Of a stretch of 36,875 nt of DNA, positions 1-7,644 are shown one piece after another. The notes below the pieces were generated by a model that searched no databases, had not been told where the DNA came from, and saw only the letters and a list, made by a program, of their open reading frames with translations. Source of the stretch: an uncultured Verrucomicrobia subdivision 3 bacterium (GTDB lineage Bacteria; Verrucomicrobiota; Verrucomicrobiia; Limisphaerales; UBA8199); NCBI GenBank assembly GCA_903913865.1, contig CAIWMU010000128.1, forward strand, positions 1 to 36,875. The letters run 5' to 3'. Position 1 is the first letter of the stretch; every line of letters begins with the position of its first letter. The translations under genes were made by a program, and so were the position numbers.

Positions 1-1
1 G

Positions 2-181
2 ACCAGGGGCCCGCTTTGCCTGCTCCCGCCTGCCCTGAACCAGAAGGACGGATTGGTAACCCTTGCCCGCGAGTGCCGTTTTGTTGCGTTTGATGAACAC
101 GATGGACCAACCCTACGGACTCGGAGGGAAGCGGGCAAGAACAATAGCAATATATTAGAGACAACCGATAAACCTCTATAA
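2..181 (+). CDS. possible 3' end of a truncated, unidentified gene
   Basis: One reading frame is open from the left edge for 59 codons and stops with TAA at 179-181. The first 40 or so codons mostly end in G or C, as real genes here do, and the last 15 become AT-rich. The peptide includes LVTLARECRFVAFDEHDGPT and ends ETTDKPL. I do not recognise a family. It could be the tail of a gene entering from the left or a chance open frame, and nothing in the window supports a function. Confidence 0.3.
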   Translation, partial: TRGPLCLLPPALNQKDGLVTLARECRFVAFDEHDGPTLRTRREAGKNNSNILETTDKPL

Positions 182-444
182 ATAGCAGTCTGTATTATAT
201 ACAACCCACTTTAATTGACAAATATAGGGGGAACATCAGCCGGGCTTCATGGCAGAATCCCGTTGGGATTCCCGGAGGGGGATGGGGCAAGGCACGGCCT
301 TGGGGATTCCCGAAGGGGGACCCCCGGGAGATGGGGTCAGGTCCCCACTTTGTTTGTGCCGGTTACAACACGTGACCGGACCGACCTCTCATCCGTTGGT
401 TTGGGGGACCTGGCTTCATCTGGTGTGAAGGTTTCCCCGGTGTC
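182..444. other. intergenic region between the left-edge frame and the metallopeptidase
   Basis: No convincing gene is present. The first 50 bases are AT-rich. The middle, about 256-347, is a G-rich block of small inverted and direct repeats listed separately. The last 90 bases lie downstream of the minus-strand metallopeptidase stop, and no clear stem plus T-run terminator is visible there. Confidence 0.5.
256..347. repeat. cluster of short palindromes, REP-like
   Basis: AATCCC-GTT-GGGATT forms a perfect 6-bp stem at 256-270. A GGGATTCCCG(G/A)(A)GGGGGA unit occurs near 265-282 and again near 302-320. TGGGG-TCAGGT-CCCCA forms a 5-bp stem at 332-347. The GGGGTCAGGTCCCCA string is of a kind I associate with REP elements near IS200-like (RAYT) transposases. 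No transposase is visible here, so this label is an inference. Confidence 0.4.
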
Positions 445-822
445 CTATTCAAGGCCACGTTCGAAGAGTTCATCCTCATCAAGCCCGAGGTAATGGCCCA
501 GCTCGTGCAGGAAGGTGGTGTGAACCTCCTCCAGGTAGAATTCCTCATCCTGCTCAGCCAAATCCCAGAGATTCTCGAGATAAAGAATGATCTGCGGTGG
601 GATGGGGGATGCGCCGATCCCCTCCTCGGCGAAGTCCGGTCCCACGAAGAGGCCGAGGGTGTCCGGCGCGATTCCATCCGCGACAAGATCCGGGCCGGGG
701 GTGCGCTCGAGCGTGAGAGGCAGTTTCTCAGCCTGCTCGCGAAGGGTGTCCGGAAGGGCTTCCAGGGTCGCCGCCACCTCCTCCTGCGCCAGCTCACACA
801 GCCTGTCCCAATCCAGATTCAT
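445..822 (-). CDS. small zincin-like metallopeptidase family protein
   Basis: This 125-aa protein has HELGHYLGLDEDEL close to its C terminus, the HExxHxxGxxE type of zinc site typical of the short bacterial metallopeptidase-like family of about 110-140 aa. The acidic N-terminal half has no signal peptide, so it should be cytosolic. It is the last gene of the minus-strand Moco series, 64 bp after moaA, and could be co-transcribed. Its substrate is unknown and proteolysis has rarely been shown for this family. The fold is fairly secure and the role is not. Confidence 0.8.
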   Translation of the reverse strand: MNLDWDRLCELAQEEVAATLEALPDTLREQAEKLPLTLERTPGPDLVADGIAPDTLGLFVGPDFAEEGIGASPIPPQIILYLENLWDLAEQDEEFYLEEVHTTFLHELGHYLGLDEDELFERGLE

Positions 823-886
823 TCCGGGAAAGATAGCGTCAGGTCACCCATCCGTCGATGCTGGGTTGGCTCTTCCGGGGTTGGAA

Positions 887-1867
887 CTATCCGCCGATGG
901 CGGTCATGGGGCGGCAGGGCTGGAATGCGCCGCGAAACCGGTGCTCCTGCGGTTTTCCCAGGACTGCGGATTGTAACAGCTCTCGAATACCGGTGTCCCC
1001 ATCCCCACACCGTAAAGTCTCGCGCAGGCTAATCTCCCCATGATCAGCCAGGCAGGGGCGGACCTTGCCATCGGCAGTGAGTCGCAATTTGTTGCAGGTC
1101 TCGCAGAAATGGGGATTTGTGAGGGCGCCGATGAAGCCGACAAGTGCGCCGGTATGCCTGAGCTGGTAGTATTTTGCCGGGCCGAATCCGACGTGGCGTT
1201 CTGGTTGGGGGATGAGTTGATCCCGTTGGCGCAGAAGTTCCATGGCCTCGGCGGATGACATGAAATTTCGTTCCGTCAGAACTCCGCCGGATGTGACAGG
1301 CATGAGTTCGATCAGCCGCAAAGGGAAGCCGTGCTCGGCCGCAAAGAGGACGAGTGGCCATATCTCCCCCTCGTTCATGCCGCGCATGAGCACACAATTC
1401 AACTTCACCCGGTCGAAGCCGGCACTGGCGGCGGTACGAATTCCGGCCAGCACGGGGCCGAGAGTGCCGCCCGTCATCTGGTGGTATAATCCTGGATCAA
1501 GGGCGTCGAGGCTGACGTTCACGGTGGCCAGGCCTGCCTCCCGCAGTGGTTTGGCGAGTGCGGCAAGGCGGGTGCCGTTGGTCGAAATGCCGATCTGTTC
1601 CACCCCCGGGATGGCAGCCATGCCTGCCACGATTTGAACCAGGTCGGGGCGGAGCAGCGGCTCCCCGCCGGTGAGGCGGAACTTCCGGAGGCCCATGTCT
1701 GCAGCAACCCGGACGATGCGGATGATTTCCCCGGCAGTGAGATGGTCCGGTTTCAGAGACCAGCCCTGATAGCCCTCCGGCATGCAATAGAGGCAGCGCT
1801 CGTTGCATCTGTCGGTGATGGAGATTCGCAGGTAATCGATCTTACGGCCAAAAGTGTCGATGTGCAT
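887..1867 (-). CDS. moaA: GTP 3',8-cyclase MoaA
   Basis: Radical-SAM enzyme of 326 aa that, with MoaC, converts GTP to cyclic pyranopterin monophosphate, the first Moco intermediate. The N-terminal CNERCLYC gives the CX3CX2C cluster that binds SAM. The C-terminal CETCNKL...RPC gives the second CX2CX13C cluster that holds substrate. The protein ends in Gly-Gly, which in MoaA is needed for catalysis. Length is normal and the start matches the family (FGRKIDYLRISITDRC). It lies 15 bp downstream of mog in the same direction, in the moa/moe series. Confidence 0.96.
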   Translation of the reverse strand: MHIDTFGRKIDYLRISITDRCNERCLYCMPEGYQGWSLKPDHLTAGEIIRIVRVAADMGLRKFRLTGGEPLLRPDLVQIVAGMAAIPGVEQIGISTNGTRLAALAKPLREAGLATVNVSLDALDPGLYHQMTGGTLGPVLAGIRTAASAGFDRVKLNCVLMRGMNEGEIWPLVLFAAEHGFPLRLIELMPVTSGGVLTERNFMSSAEAMELLRQRDQLIPQPERHVGFGPAKYYQLRHTGALVGFIGALTNPHFCETCNKLRLTADGKVRPCLADHGEISLRETLRCGDGDTGIRELLQSAVLGKPQEHRFRGAFQPCRPMTAIGG

Positions 1868-1882
1868 GGTCTTTGTCGGTTC

Positions 1883-2371
1883 TCAGGTAATGTGTGGGTC
1901 CTCCCCGCGGAGGAGGGTGATTCCTTCGCGAATGGCCGGGAGGAGGATGTCCAGGCACTCGCGTGCGGCGGAGGGTTTGCCCGGTAGATTAAGGATGAGG
2001 GATTGTCCCCGCGTGCCGGCGATGGCGCGTGAGAGGACTGCGGTTGGGACTCTGGAAAGGGAGCACATGCGCATTGCCTCGCCGAACCCGGGCAACTCCC
2101 TTTCGAGAACAGCGCGGGTGGCCTCCGGTGTGACATCCCTTGGGGAGATTCCGGTACCGCCGGTGGTGACGATCAGGTTGCATTGGTCGACATCCGCCAA
2201 CTCCCTGAGTTTTGCTGAAATCAGCGCTGCCTCGTCCGGAAGAAGGATGGAGACAAAATCCACCCCGGGCGGGAATGCGTCTGAAAGGATCCGGTCTATT
2301 ACAGGGCCGCTTCGATCCTCGTAGATCCCCGCGCAGGCGCGGTCGCTGATGGTGATGCGGGCAATTCTCAT
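1883..2371 (-). CDS. mog: molybdopterin adenylyltransferase (Mog/MoaB type)
   Basis: A protein of 162 aa that adenylates molybdopterin before Mo insertion by MoeA. It starts MRIARITISDRACAGIYEDR, continues with the TTGGTGISPRDVTPEA substrate loop near residues 70-86, and has LNLPGKPSAA near the C terminus, all typical of MogA/MoaB. I chose the ATG at 2371 because it overlaps the moaC stop by 4 bp (ATGA) and matches the family; a longer upstream extension has no homology signal. Mog and MoaB are hard to separate by sequence alone, but adenylation is the expected role beside moeA. Confidence 0.92.
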   Translation of the reverse strand: MRIARITISDRACAGIYEDRSGPVIDRILSDAFPPGVDFVSILLPDEAALISAKLRELADVDQCNLIVTTGGTGISPRDVTPEATRAVLERELPGFGEAMRMCSLSRVPTAVLSRAIAGTRGQSLILNLPGKPSAARECLDILLPAIREGITLLRGEDPHIT

Positions 2372-2823
2372 TGTTTCGTCTTGCTGATCACGTGTATTCC
2401 CTCGATTCGCATGTGTTTGTCGACAGCTTTGCACATGTCGTAAAGGGTGAGGGCGGCGATGCTTGCGCCGGTGAGGGCCTCCATCTCAACCCCGGTTGGG
2501 GCGGATGTCTCGGCGGAGCAGGTTACATCGACGGAGTCGCGGCGGATCTTGAATTCCACGGCGACATGACAGAGGGCGATCGGGTGGCACAGGGGGATCA
2601 GATCGGAGGTGCGCTTGGCGGCTTGAATGGCGGCAATTTGGGCGACGGTCAACACATCCCCCTTGGGCAGGGCACGGGCTTTGAGTGCGCGGATAGTTGC
2701 CGGTTGGCAAACCAGTCTTGCCCCGGCGACGGCGCGGCGGAGCTGGATGGGTTTGGATCCGACGTTCACCATGTGGGCGGATCCAGCCTGATCAAGGTGC
2801 GAAAATGTAATGGGAGGCTTCAT
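2368..2823 (-). CDS. moaC: cyclic pyranopterin monophosphate synthase MoaC
   Basis: A 151-aa partner of MoaA that rearranges the 3',8-cyclised GTP into cPMP. Family signatures are visible: IPLCHP near residue 75, GVEMEALTGAS near residue 111, and DMCKAVDK near residue 128. Length and start (FSHLD..G...MVNV) are normal. The start overlaps the moeA stop and its stop overlaps the mog start, each by 4 bp, which indicates translational coupling. Confidence 0.96.
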   Translation of the reverse strand: MKPPITFSHLDQAGSAHMVNVGSKPIQLRRAVAGARLVCQPATIRALKARALPKGDVLTVAQIAAIQAAKRTSDLIPLCHPIALCHVAVEFKIRRDSVDVTCSAETSAPTGVEMEALTGASIAALTLYDMCKAVDKHMRIEGIHVISKTKQ

Positions 2824-4049
2824 GGAGTGTCATTTGCAGGGATGAACTGGACCTGGGAACCCTGTTCCAGAAACGTTGTTCGGGCGGGGACCCGTATGAG
2901 GGCATTTGCACTGGCGAGGGAGGTCAGGTCGCCAGAGCTGGCCCATCGCAGGGGCATCAAGGCCACAGTGCCATCGGCCAGACTCCAACGTGCGGGCCAG
3001 AAGGTCTCACGTGGACTCCCATCCGCAGGCAGATCGACGGTGAGTCTGGCCGTCTGGAAATCACCCCGGGCCGGGGCTGGCAGTCCTGCAAACGCGTTCA
3101 GTGCCGCGCGGAGGAAGAGGTTCAGGCAGACGAAGTGTGCGAGCGGATTCCCCGGGAGGCCAAACGCGATCACCTGCCCTTTCCGGGCGACGATGAGAGG
3201 TTTGCCGGGGCGTGAGGTGGTCCTGCTGACATGGATGGTGAACCCCAGCTCCACGAGCAACTGGCGGGTGAAATCGTGCTGCCCAACGCTCGCCCCCCCC
3301 GAGATAAGGAGGATGTCCGGTGGGGATTCCGCCAGAGCGGCGCGGAGGGTTGTTGCGATTGCCTCGCGGTCCTCACCAGTGCGCACTTGTATTGGAACGA
3401 TGCCGCGCCGACCCAAAAAAGCCCGCACGAGGGTGGAATTCGTGTCCCTGATGTGTCCCCGCTCCGGTTGCTGCCCGGGAGGCACAATCTCGTTGCCGGT
3501 GGCGAGGTGAAGGACTTCCGGCAGCCGGGACACGAGCGGGTGGGAGCAACCGGCTCCCGCCAGCAGTGCCAGGGCACCCGGCTCCAGGATGATGCCGGAT
3601 TCCACGAGCGTCTGGCCCGCTCTGGCATCCTCACCTTTGAAGCGGATGTTGCGATCTCCGGTGCGGCGGGGGATGGTGAGGATGGGGCCATCGATCCGGG
3701 TCTCCTCCAGCATCACGACCTCCAAGCCTGTTCCGGGGATGGCTCCGCCGGTGGCGATTCGCACCGCCTCACCTTGCTGCAGATCGCGCGGCTTCCAATC
3801 CCCGGCCCGGATCTCATCGACGATAAGGAAGCGGACTGAAGGATCATCGAGTTGCACGGCGAAGCCGTCGACGGCGGAGCGATCAAAGGCCGGTTGGTCC
3901 TCCGGGGCGGCCACTGACTCCCTCAAGACGCGCCCTGTGGCATCGTCCAGCTGAATGCGGACAGGTGCCAGGGGCTGGCAAAGGATCCGCACGAGGGCGA
4001 GCACTTTGGCCGCACTTGCGGCAGGGGGATCTGAGGCGGGGGGGATCAT
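2820..4049 (-). CDS. moeA: molybdopterin molybdotransferase MoeA
   Basis: A 409-aa enzyme that inserts molybdate into adenylated molybdopterin. Visible signatures are FDRSAVDGFA (N-terminal domain), GGAIPGTG...V, the SGGASVGQHDF segment of the MoCF-like domain near residue 250, and AFGLPGNPLA near residue 300. Length is normal. The stop overlaps the moaC start, and the start overlaps the moaE stop by 4 bp. No modABC transport genes accompany it in the window. Confidence 0.95.
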   Translation of the reverse strand: MIPPASDPPAASAAKVLALVRILCQPLAPVRIQLDDATGRVLRESVAAPEDQPAFDRSAVDGFAVQLDDPSVRFLIVDEIRAGDWKPRDLQQGEAVRIATGGAIPGTGLEVVMLEETRIDGPILTIPRRTGDRNIRFKGEDARAGQTLVESGIILEPGALALLAGAGCSHPLVSRLPEVLHLATGNEIVPPGQQPERGHIRDTNSTLVRAFLGRRGIVPIQVRTGEDREAIATTLRAALAESPPDILLISGGASVGQHDFTRQLLVELGFTIHVSRTTSRPGKPLIVARKGQVIAFGLPGNPLAHFVCLNLFLRAALNAFAGLPAPARGDFQTARLTVDLPADGSPRETFWPARWSLADGTVALMPLRWASSGDLTSLASANALIRVPARTTFLEQGSQVQFIPANDTP

Positions 4050-4480
4050 GATGGGGTGCGGGTTTCCGTCTGCTCCTGTTCCAGAGCCCGCCGTTTCCAG
4101 ATGGGGACGTCCTGCTTCAGACGATCCATGAATTCTGCCAAAAGCCCGAAGGCTTCAGCCCGGTGCCGGGCGGCAACGGTGACAACGATGGCAGCCTCGC
4201 CCACGGGAACAATTCCGATGCGATGGACAACGCGCACGGCGAGGCAGGGCCAGCGGGTTGCAAGATCCGCCACGATTTGCCGGATTTGAGTCTCGGCCAT
4301 GGGAGGGTAGGCCTCGTAATCCAGGGCTGTGATGACCCGGCCGGATTCCTCAGGGCGGACGATGCCGTGAAATTGTATCCAGGCACCCGCGGCCCCCCCC
4401 GGGATGGAAGGGAACGGATGCTCTGTGATTGGTCGGTCGGTGATATGGACGAATGTCTCCATTTGAGGTTGTTCAACCAC
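4046..4480 (-). CDS. moaE: molybdopterin synthase catalytic subunit MoaE
   Basis: A 144-aa large subunit of molybdopterin synthase that transfers sulfur from thiocarboxylated MoaD to cPMP. It shows FHGIVRPEESGRVITALDYEAY, VVHRIGIVPVGEAAIVV and VPIWKRRAL; the lysine of the last motif is the conserved active-site lysine. The start at 4480 overlaps the moaD stop by 8 bp. An internal ATG at 4462 (METFVHITD) would also fit the family, so the first six residues are uncertain. Confidence 0.94.
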   Translation of the reverse strand: MVEQPQMETFVHITDRPITEHPFPSIPGGAAGAWIQFHGIVRPEESGRVITALDYEAYPPMAETQIRQIVADLATRWPCLAVRVVHRIGIVPVGEAAIVVTVAARHRAEAFGLLAEFMDRLKQDVPIWKRRALEQEQTETRTPS

Positions 4481-4709
4481 CCGAAACAGGCGGAATCAGC
4501 GCAACTTCGTCCTGGTCTCCAAACAGGGTGTCGGGCCGGGCGTATTCGAGGTTTTTTGCGAGCCTCACCACTCCGCGATGTGGGGCCAGGCCGGGCCGCG
4601 CCTGGATCAGCAGGTTCCACAGGCCGGCGGTATCCACATCGCCGCAGTGCAGCTCCAATTCGGAGCAGGCGGCGGCATCCTTGAGATGTGCGAAGAACAG
4701 TATGCGCAT
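4473..4709 (-). CDS. moaD: molybdopterin synthase sulfur-carrier subunit MoaD
   Basis: A 78-aa ubiquitin-like sulfur carrier. It begins MRILFFAHLKDA and ends DQDEVALIPPVSGG, the Gly-Gly tail that is adenylated and thiocarboxylated. The ATG at 4709 lies 2 bp after the TSUP stop and the end overlaps moaE. A longer open frame in the same phase runs upstream, but the family start is at this ATG. The MoeB-type activating enzyme is not encoded in the window. Confidence 0.93.
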   Translation of the reverse strand: MRILFFAHLKDAAACSELELHCGDVDTAGLWNLLIQARPGLAPHRGVVRLAKNLEYARPDTLFGDQDEVALIPPVSGG

Positions 4710-4711
4710 GG

Positions 4712-5467
4712 TTATTTTCCAGTGAGTATGAGTTTGCCTGCGGCGATCCAGAGCACCCCTGCCAGACTGCGGCGGAAGGTGGTGTCCGGCCAGCGGTGGA
4801 CGCCGAGATACGTTCCGAGGAGTGCCCCGGTGATGCCCATCACGACCAGAGAGAGGAACATGGGCTGCCAAATGAGCGCCGCGTGGCCCAACCCCGCCAA
4901 CCCGGCGATGGAGTTGACCACAATAAACAGGGCAGAGATGCCACCCGCAACCTTCGGGGCTGCCCAGCCAAGAACAATGAGGATGGGTGTGAGAAACACT
5001 CCCCCGCCGATTCCGGTGAGGCCGGCGAGGAACCCGAGCAACGCGCCGATGAGGAGGGCCAGCGGAATGCCGGGCGGGTGGGGTTGTCCTCCCGTCCGAT
5101 TCCGGCCTCCCCAGCCGAGCATGAGGCCGGCCGCAGCGAGGGCGATCGCGAGCAGGGTCGAGTAGAACCGCCCCTCCAGATGCAACGCACTGCCGATCAG
5201 TGCGCATGGGATTGAGGCTGCTGCAAGGGGGGCAAACAGGTTCCAGTCAAAAAAGCCGGCCCGCCTGAACTGCCAGAAGGAAATCGTGGCGACAAAGCAG
5301 TTCATCCAGAGGGCACCCGGCCGGGCCACCGCCGGGGCGAGGCCCATCAGGGCGGCTGCAGCCAGATAGCCGGTGGCGCCACCGTGACCGACGGACGAAT
5401 ACAGGAAGGCCACCGCACCGATCGAGAGGATCAGCGCTACTTTGTGAATGGCGGTGAGTTCGTCCAC
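4712..5467 (-). CDS. TSUP-family (TauE/SafE) membrane transporter
   Basis: An integral membrane protein of about 251 aa with seven or eight hydrophobic segments and the TSUP signatures SVGHGGATGYLA near residue 25 and GFLAGLTGIGGGVFLTPIL near residue 140. Family members export sulfite, sulfonates or related anions; the substrate here is unknown. No ATG is available: GTG at 5467 and TTG at 5473 are the candidates. I prefer GTG, because it lies exactly 41.5 bp from the centre of the upstream palindrome, matching the geometry at the cytochrome gene. It heads the moaD-moaA unit, so it may be tied to sulfur or anion handling. Confidence 0.85.
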   Translation of the reverse strand: MDELTAIHKVALILSIGAVAFLYSSVGHGGATGYLAAAALMGLAPAVARPGALWMNCFVATISFWQFRRAGFFDWNLFAPLAAASIPCALIGSALHLEGRFYSTLLAIALAAAGLMLGWGGRNRTGGQPHPPGIPLALLIGALLGFLAGLTGIGGGVFLTPILIVLGWAAPKVAGGISALFIVVNSIAGLAGLGHAALIWQPMFLSLVVMGITGALLGTYLGVHRWPDTTFRRSLAGVLWIAAGKLILTGK

Positions 5468-5501
5468 AATCAAAACCTAGCATGGCTCCCGTGGCCATGC
5501 A

Positions 5502-5515
5502 TTGACCGGGGTCAA
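5502..5515 (-). promoter_or_regulatory. CRP/FNR/DNR-type box upstream of the TSUP-moa unit
   Basis: TTGACCGGGGTCAA, a palindrome TTGAC-N4-GTCAA that fits the FNR/DNR pattern TTGAY-N4-RTCAA. Its centre (5508.5) is 41.5 bp upstream of the GTG at 5467, the class II activator distance if transcription starts at or near that codon. Reading toward the gene, TAGGTT at 5479-5474 is in -10 position and keeps the key T-A----T bases. An identical half-site pair precedes the cytochrome gene. Confidence 0.65.
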
Positions 5516-5583
5516 GATCAGGCCCGAAGGATGCCGTTGTGGAGGATGGGAGTCCCGGCCGGAACTGAATGTCGGTTGGACAG

Positions 5584-6738
5584 TCACTTCAGGTTGGCTT
5601 CGAGAGCCCTGGTAAAATCCGCCTGCAAATCCTCGACATCCTCAATGCCGGCCGAGACGCGAATGAGGCCGTCGCTGATGCCTGCGTGGTGCCGCTCCGC
5701 CGGGGTGAGCCCCTTGTGCGATGTGCGGCTGGGGATGCAAACAAGGCTCTCCACGCCACCGAGGCTCAGGGCGGGAGTCACCAACCGGAGCGCGGCGAGA
5801 GTGGAGTCCACCCGCTGCGGATCACGCAATTCAAAGGAGAGCATCCCTCCAAAGCCGCGCATCTGGCGGCTGGCCAGGGCGTGGTCGGGGTGATGGGGCA
5901 GGCCGGGATAATTGACCGATGCCACTGCGGCGTGGTTGGTGAGGAATCGGGCGAGCGTGGCTGCGTTTTCGTTGTGCTGGCGGATGCGCAGGGTGAGGGT
6001 CTTCATGCCCCGCTCCAGCAAATGGCAGGCGTGGGCGTCGAGCATGCCGCCGTGGTTCATCGCATACGGGGCGATCCGCCCGATGATTTCCGATGAGGAG
6101 ACAACGATGCCGGCATTGAGGTCGCTGTGGCCGTTGAGATATTTGGTGGCACTGTGAACGACCACATCGATGCCGAGCAGGAGCGGGTTTTGATTGATCG
6201 GGGTGGCGAAGGTGTTGTCGGCAATGGAAAGGATGCCGTGGTTGCGGCAGATGCGGCTGATGGCCTCCAGATCGATGATCCGCAGGAGGGGATTGGAGGG
6301 AGTCTCGACATACACCACCCGCGTTTCGGGGCGCAGACCGGCGCTGACCTCGGCAGACGTCCGGGCGAACGACACCTGGATGCCGAGCCGGGCCAACTCC
6401 TGCACGAGGAGGAATGTCCCGCCATAGAGGTCGGTTTGGAACAGGGCATGATCACCCGGTTTGAGGCTTGTAAACAGCAGAGTTGAAATGGCAGCCATGC
6501 CGGATCCAAAAACCAGGGCCGCCTCCCCATGCTCCAGGGCTGCGGTCTTTTCGGCCACCACCTGCTGGTTTGGGGTGTTGAAATAGCGGGGATAAAAGTT
6601 CCGGTTGGCGGGATTGGGGAAGGCATAGGCTGTGGAGGCAAACACAGGACTGCAGACCCCCCCGGTGCTGGGGTCCAGATGGGTGCCTGAGTGGACGCAG
6701 CGGGTGGCCATACCAAAGCGATGGTGGTGAGGTTTCAT
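5584..6738 (-). CDS. Cys/Met-metabolism PLP-dependent enzyme (cystathionine gamma-synthase/lyase family)
   Basis: A 384-aa cytosolic trans-sulfuration enzyme. SATKYLNGHSD at about 196-206 contains the PLP lysine (K199). RYFNTPNQQVVAEKTAALEHG and ETPSNPLLRIIDL are also family signatures, and length is normal. Sequence alone does not separate gamma-synthase, gamma-lyase and methionine gamma-lyase. It begins 36 bp after the ferredoxin stop, so it may end the first operon, and the palindrome for the next unit follows its stop. Releasing sulfur for Fe-S clusters or MoaD would suit the setting, but that is inference. Confidence 0.88.
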   Translation of the reverse strand: MKPHHHRFGMATRCVHSGTHLDPSTGGVCSPVFASTAYAFPNPANRNFYPRYFNTPNQQVVAEKTAALEHGEAALVFGSGMAAISTLLFTSLKPGDHALFQTDLYGGTFLLVQELARLGIQVSFARTSAEVSAGLRPETRVVYVETPSNPLLRIIDLEAISRICRNHGILSIADNTFATPINQNPLLLGIDVVVHSATKYLNGHSDLNAGIVVSSSEIIGRIAPYAMNHGGMLDAHACHLLERGMKTLTLRIRQHNENAATLARFLTNHAAVASVNYPGLPHHPDHALASRQMRGFGGMLSFELRDPQRVDSTLAALRLVTPALSLGGVESLVCIPSRTSHKGLTPAERHHAGISDGLIRVSAGIEDVEDLQADFTRALEANLK

Positions 6739-6774
6739 GTATGGATCTGAGGATTTGCCGCCTTTGGAGGTGTG

Positions 6775-7053
6775 TCAAGCACACCATCTGCCCCGGCTGC
6801 TGGCCCCCGAATAAGCAACCCATGCCATGGTGATTGCCCCTGCTTTGCAGGGGTCGATGCAATGCTCCTCACTTCCGCAGGTCCCGGGCCGGACGAGGGA
6901 GGCGACATGGTTGGCCAATTCCAGAGACTTCGGGCCGCACGCCTCGATGCAATCGCCACAACCGGTGCAAAGATCGGAGTTGACCACGGGAAGCCACTTG
7001 CGCCAGTGCATTTCCAGAGGCAGGGGGGTGTCGTCTGTAAGATGCATGCTCAT
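6775..7053 (-). CDS. small ferredoxin with one 4Fe-4S site and one cysteine-poor site
   Basis: A 92-aa protein with CTGCGDCIEACG (C29, C32, C35, C39) and a second region CGSEEHCIDPC (C59, C65, C69). The second cysteine of that motif is replaced by Glu62, so the second centre cannot be a standard 4Fe-4S site; CX5CX3C is also seen at 3Fe-4S sites. It starts directly after the mobA stop, inside the molybdoenzyme operon, so it may carry electrons in cofactor assembly or to a partner enzyme. It has no signal peptide, so it should be cytosolic. Confidence 0.85.
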   Translation of the reverse strand: MSMHLTDDTPLPLEMHWRKWLPVVNSDLCTGCGDCIEACGPKSLELANHVASLVRPGTCGSEEHCIDPCKAGAITMAWVAYSGASSRGRWCA

Positions 7054-7644
7054 CTATTTTGGAAGGGATAAGGGGTGCGGCAGAGTGATATCAGCCGGGC
7101 TGTTCCAGTTTTCGAAGCAGCCCGCCTCGGCATCCGGGACGGGGTAGGCTCTCACCGCCTGGATACGGAGGCATTCCGCTGCAAAGTGGCGGGCGGAACG
7201 TTGGGATTTGAGCAGACATTCGCGGGCAATGACTCCGCAGCTGCGGGGGTAGATGGCGGCGAGCGGCTCCAACCGCCCGTGCAACTCGGGGACGATGCCG
7301 GTCGAGTCATCACACTGTGCCGCAAGCCTTTGGATCAGGCTGGGGGTGATCAGGGGAAGATCGACAGCGAGAACGAGGAGCAGCGGGGCGAGGACCGTGG
7401 AGAGCGCCCGGTCAATGCCGCTGAGGGGGCCGCAGCCGGGATCGAGATCAAACAGGACCGGGCAGCCAAGGGTTGAATAGTCGGTGCCCGCCCGGCCTGA
7501 GATGAGGACCTCCTGAATGTCCGATTCATGCAGGATGGACAGGGTGCGTGCAATCAGAGGTTTGCCGCCGAGCCAAAGCCAGGCCTTGTCCCGGCCCATG
7601 CGGCGGGACTCGCCACCGGCCAGAATGACGGCGCCAAGCTTCAT
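7054..7644 (-). CDS. mobA: molybdenum cofactor guanylyltransferase MobA
   Basis: A 196-aa GTP:Moco guanylyltransferase that makes the MGD form used by DMSO-reductase-family enzymes such as the alpha subunit of this island. The N-terminal LAGGESRRMGRDKAWLWLGG motif binds GTP, and DLPLITPSLI supplies the metal-binding aspartate region. Length is normal. The start overlaps the MOSC gene stop by 4 bp and its stop abuts the ferredoxin start. MobA next to the alpha subunit supports a bis-MGD enzyme. Confidence 0.94.
   Translation of the reverse strand: MKLGAVILAGGESRRMGRDKAWLWLGGKPLIARTLSILHESDIQEVLISGRAGTDYSTLGCPVLFDLDPGCGPLSGIDRALSTVLAPLLLVLAVDLPLITPSLIQRLAAQCDDSTGIVPELHGRLEPLAAIYPRSCGVIARECLLKSQRSARHFAAECLRIQAVRAYPVPDAEAGCFENWNSPADITLPHPLSLPK

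Noticed and set aside
5516-5583. Rho-independent terminator after the PLP enzyme gene
   Set aside because: No stem followed by a T-run could be found on the minus strand. Readthrough into the TSUP-moa unit remains possible.
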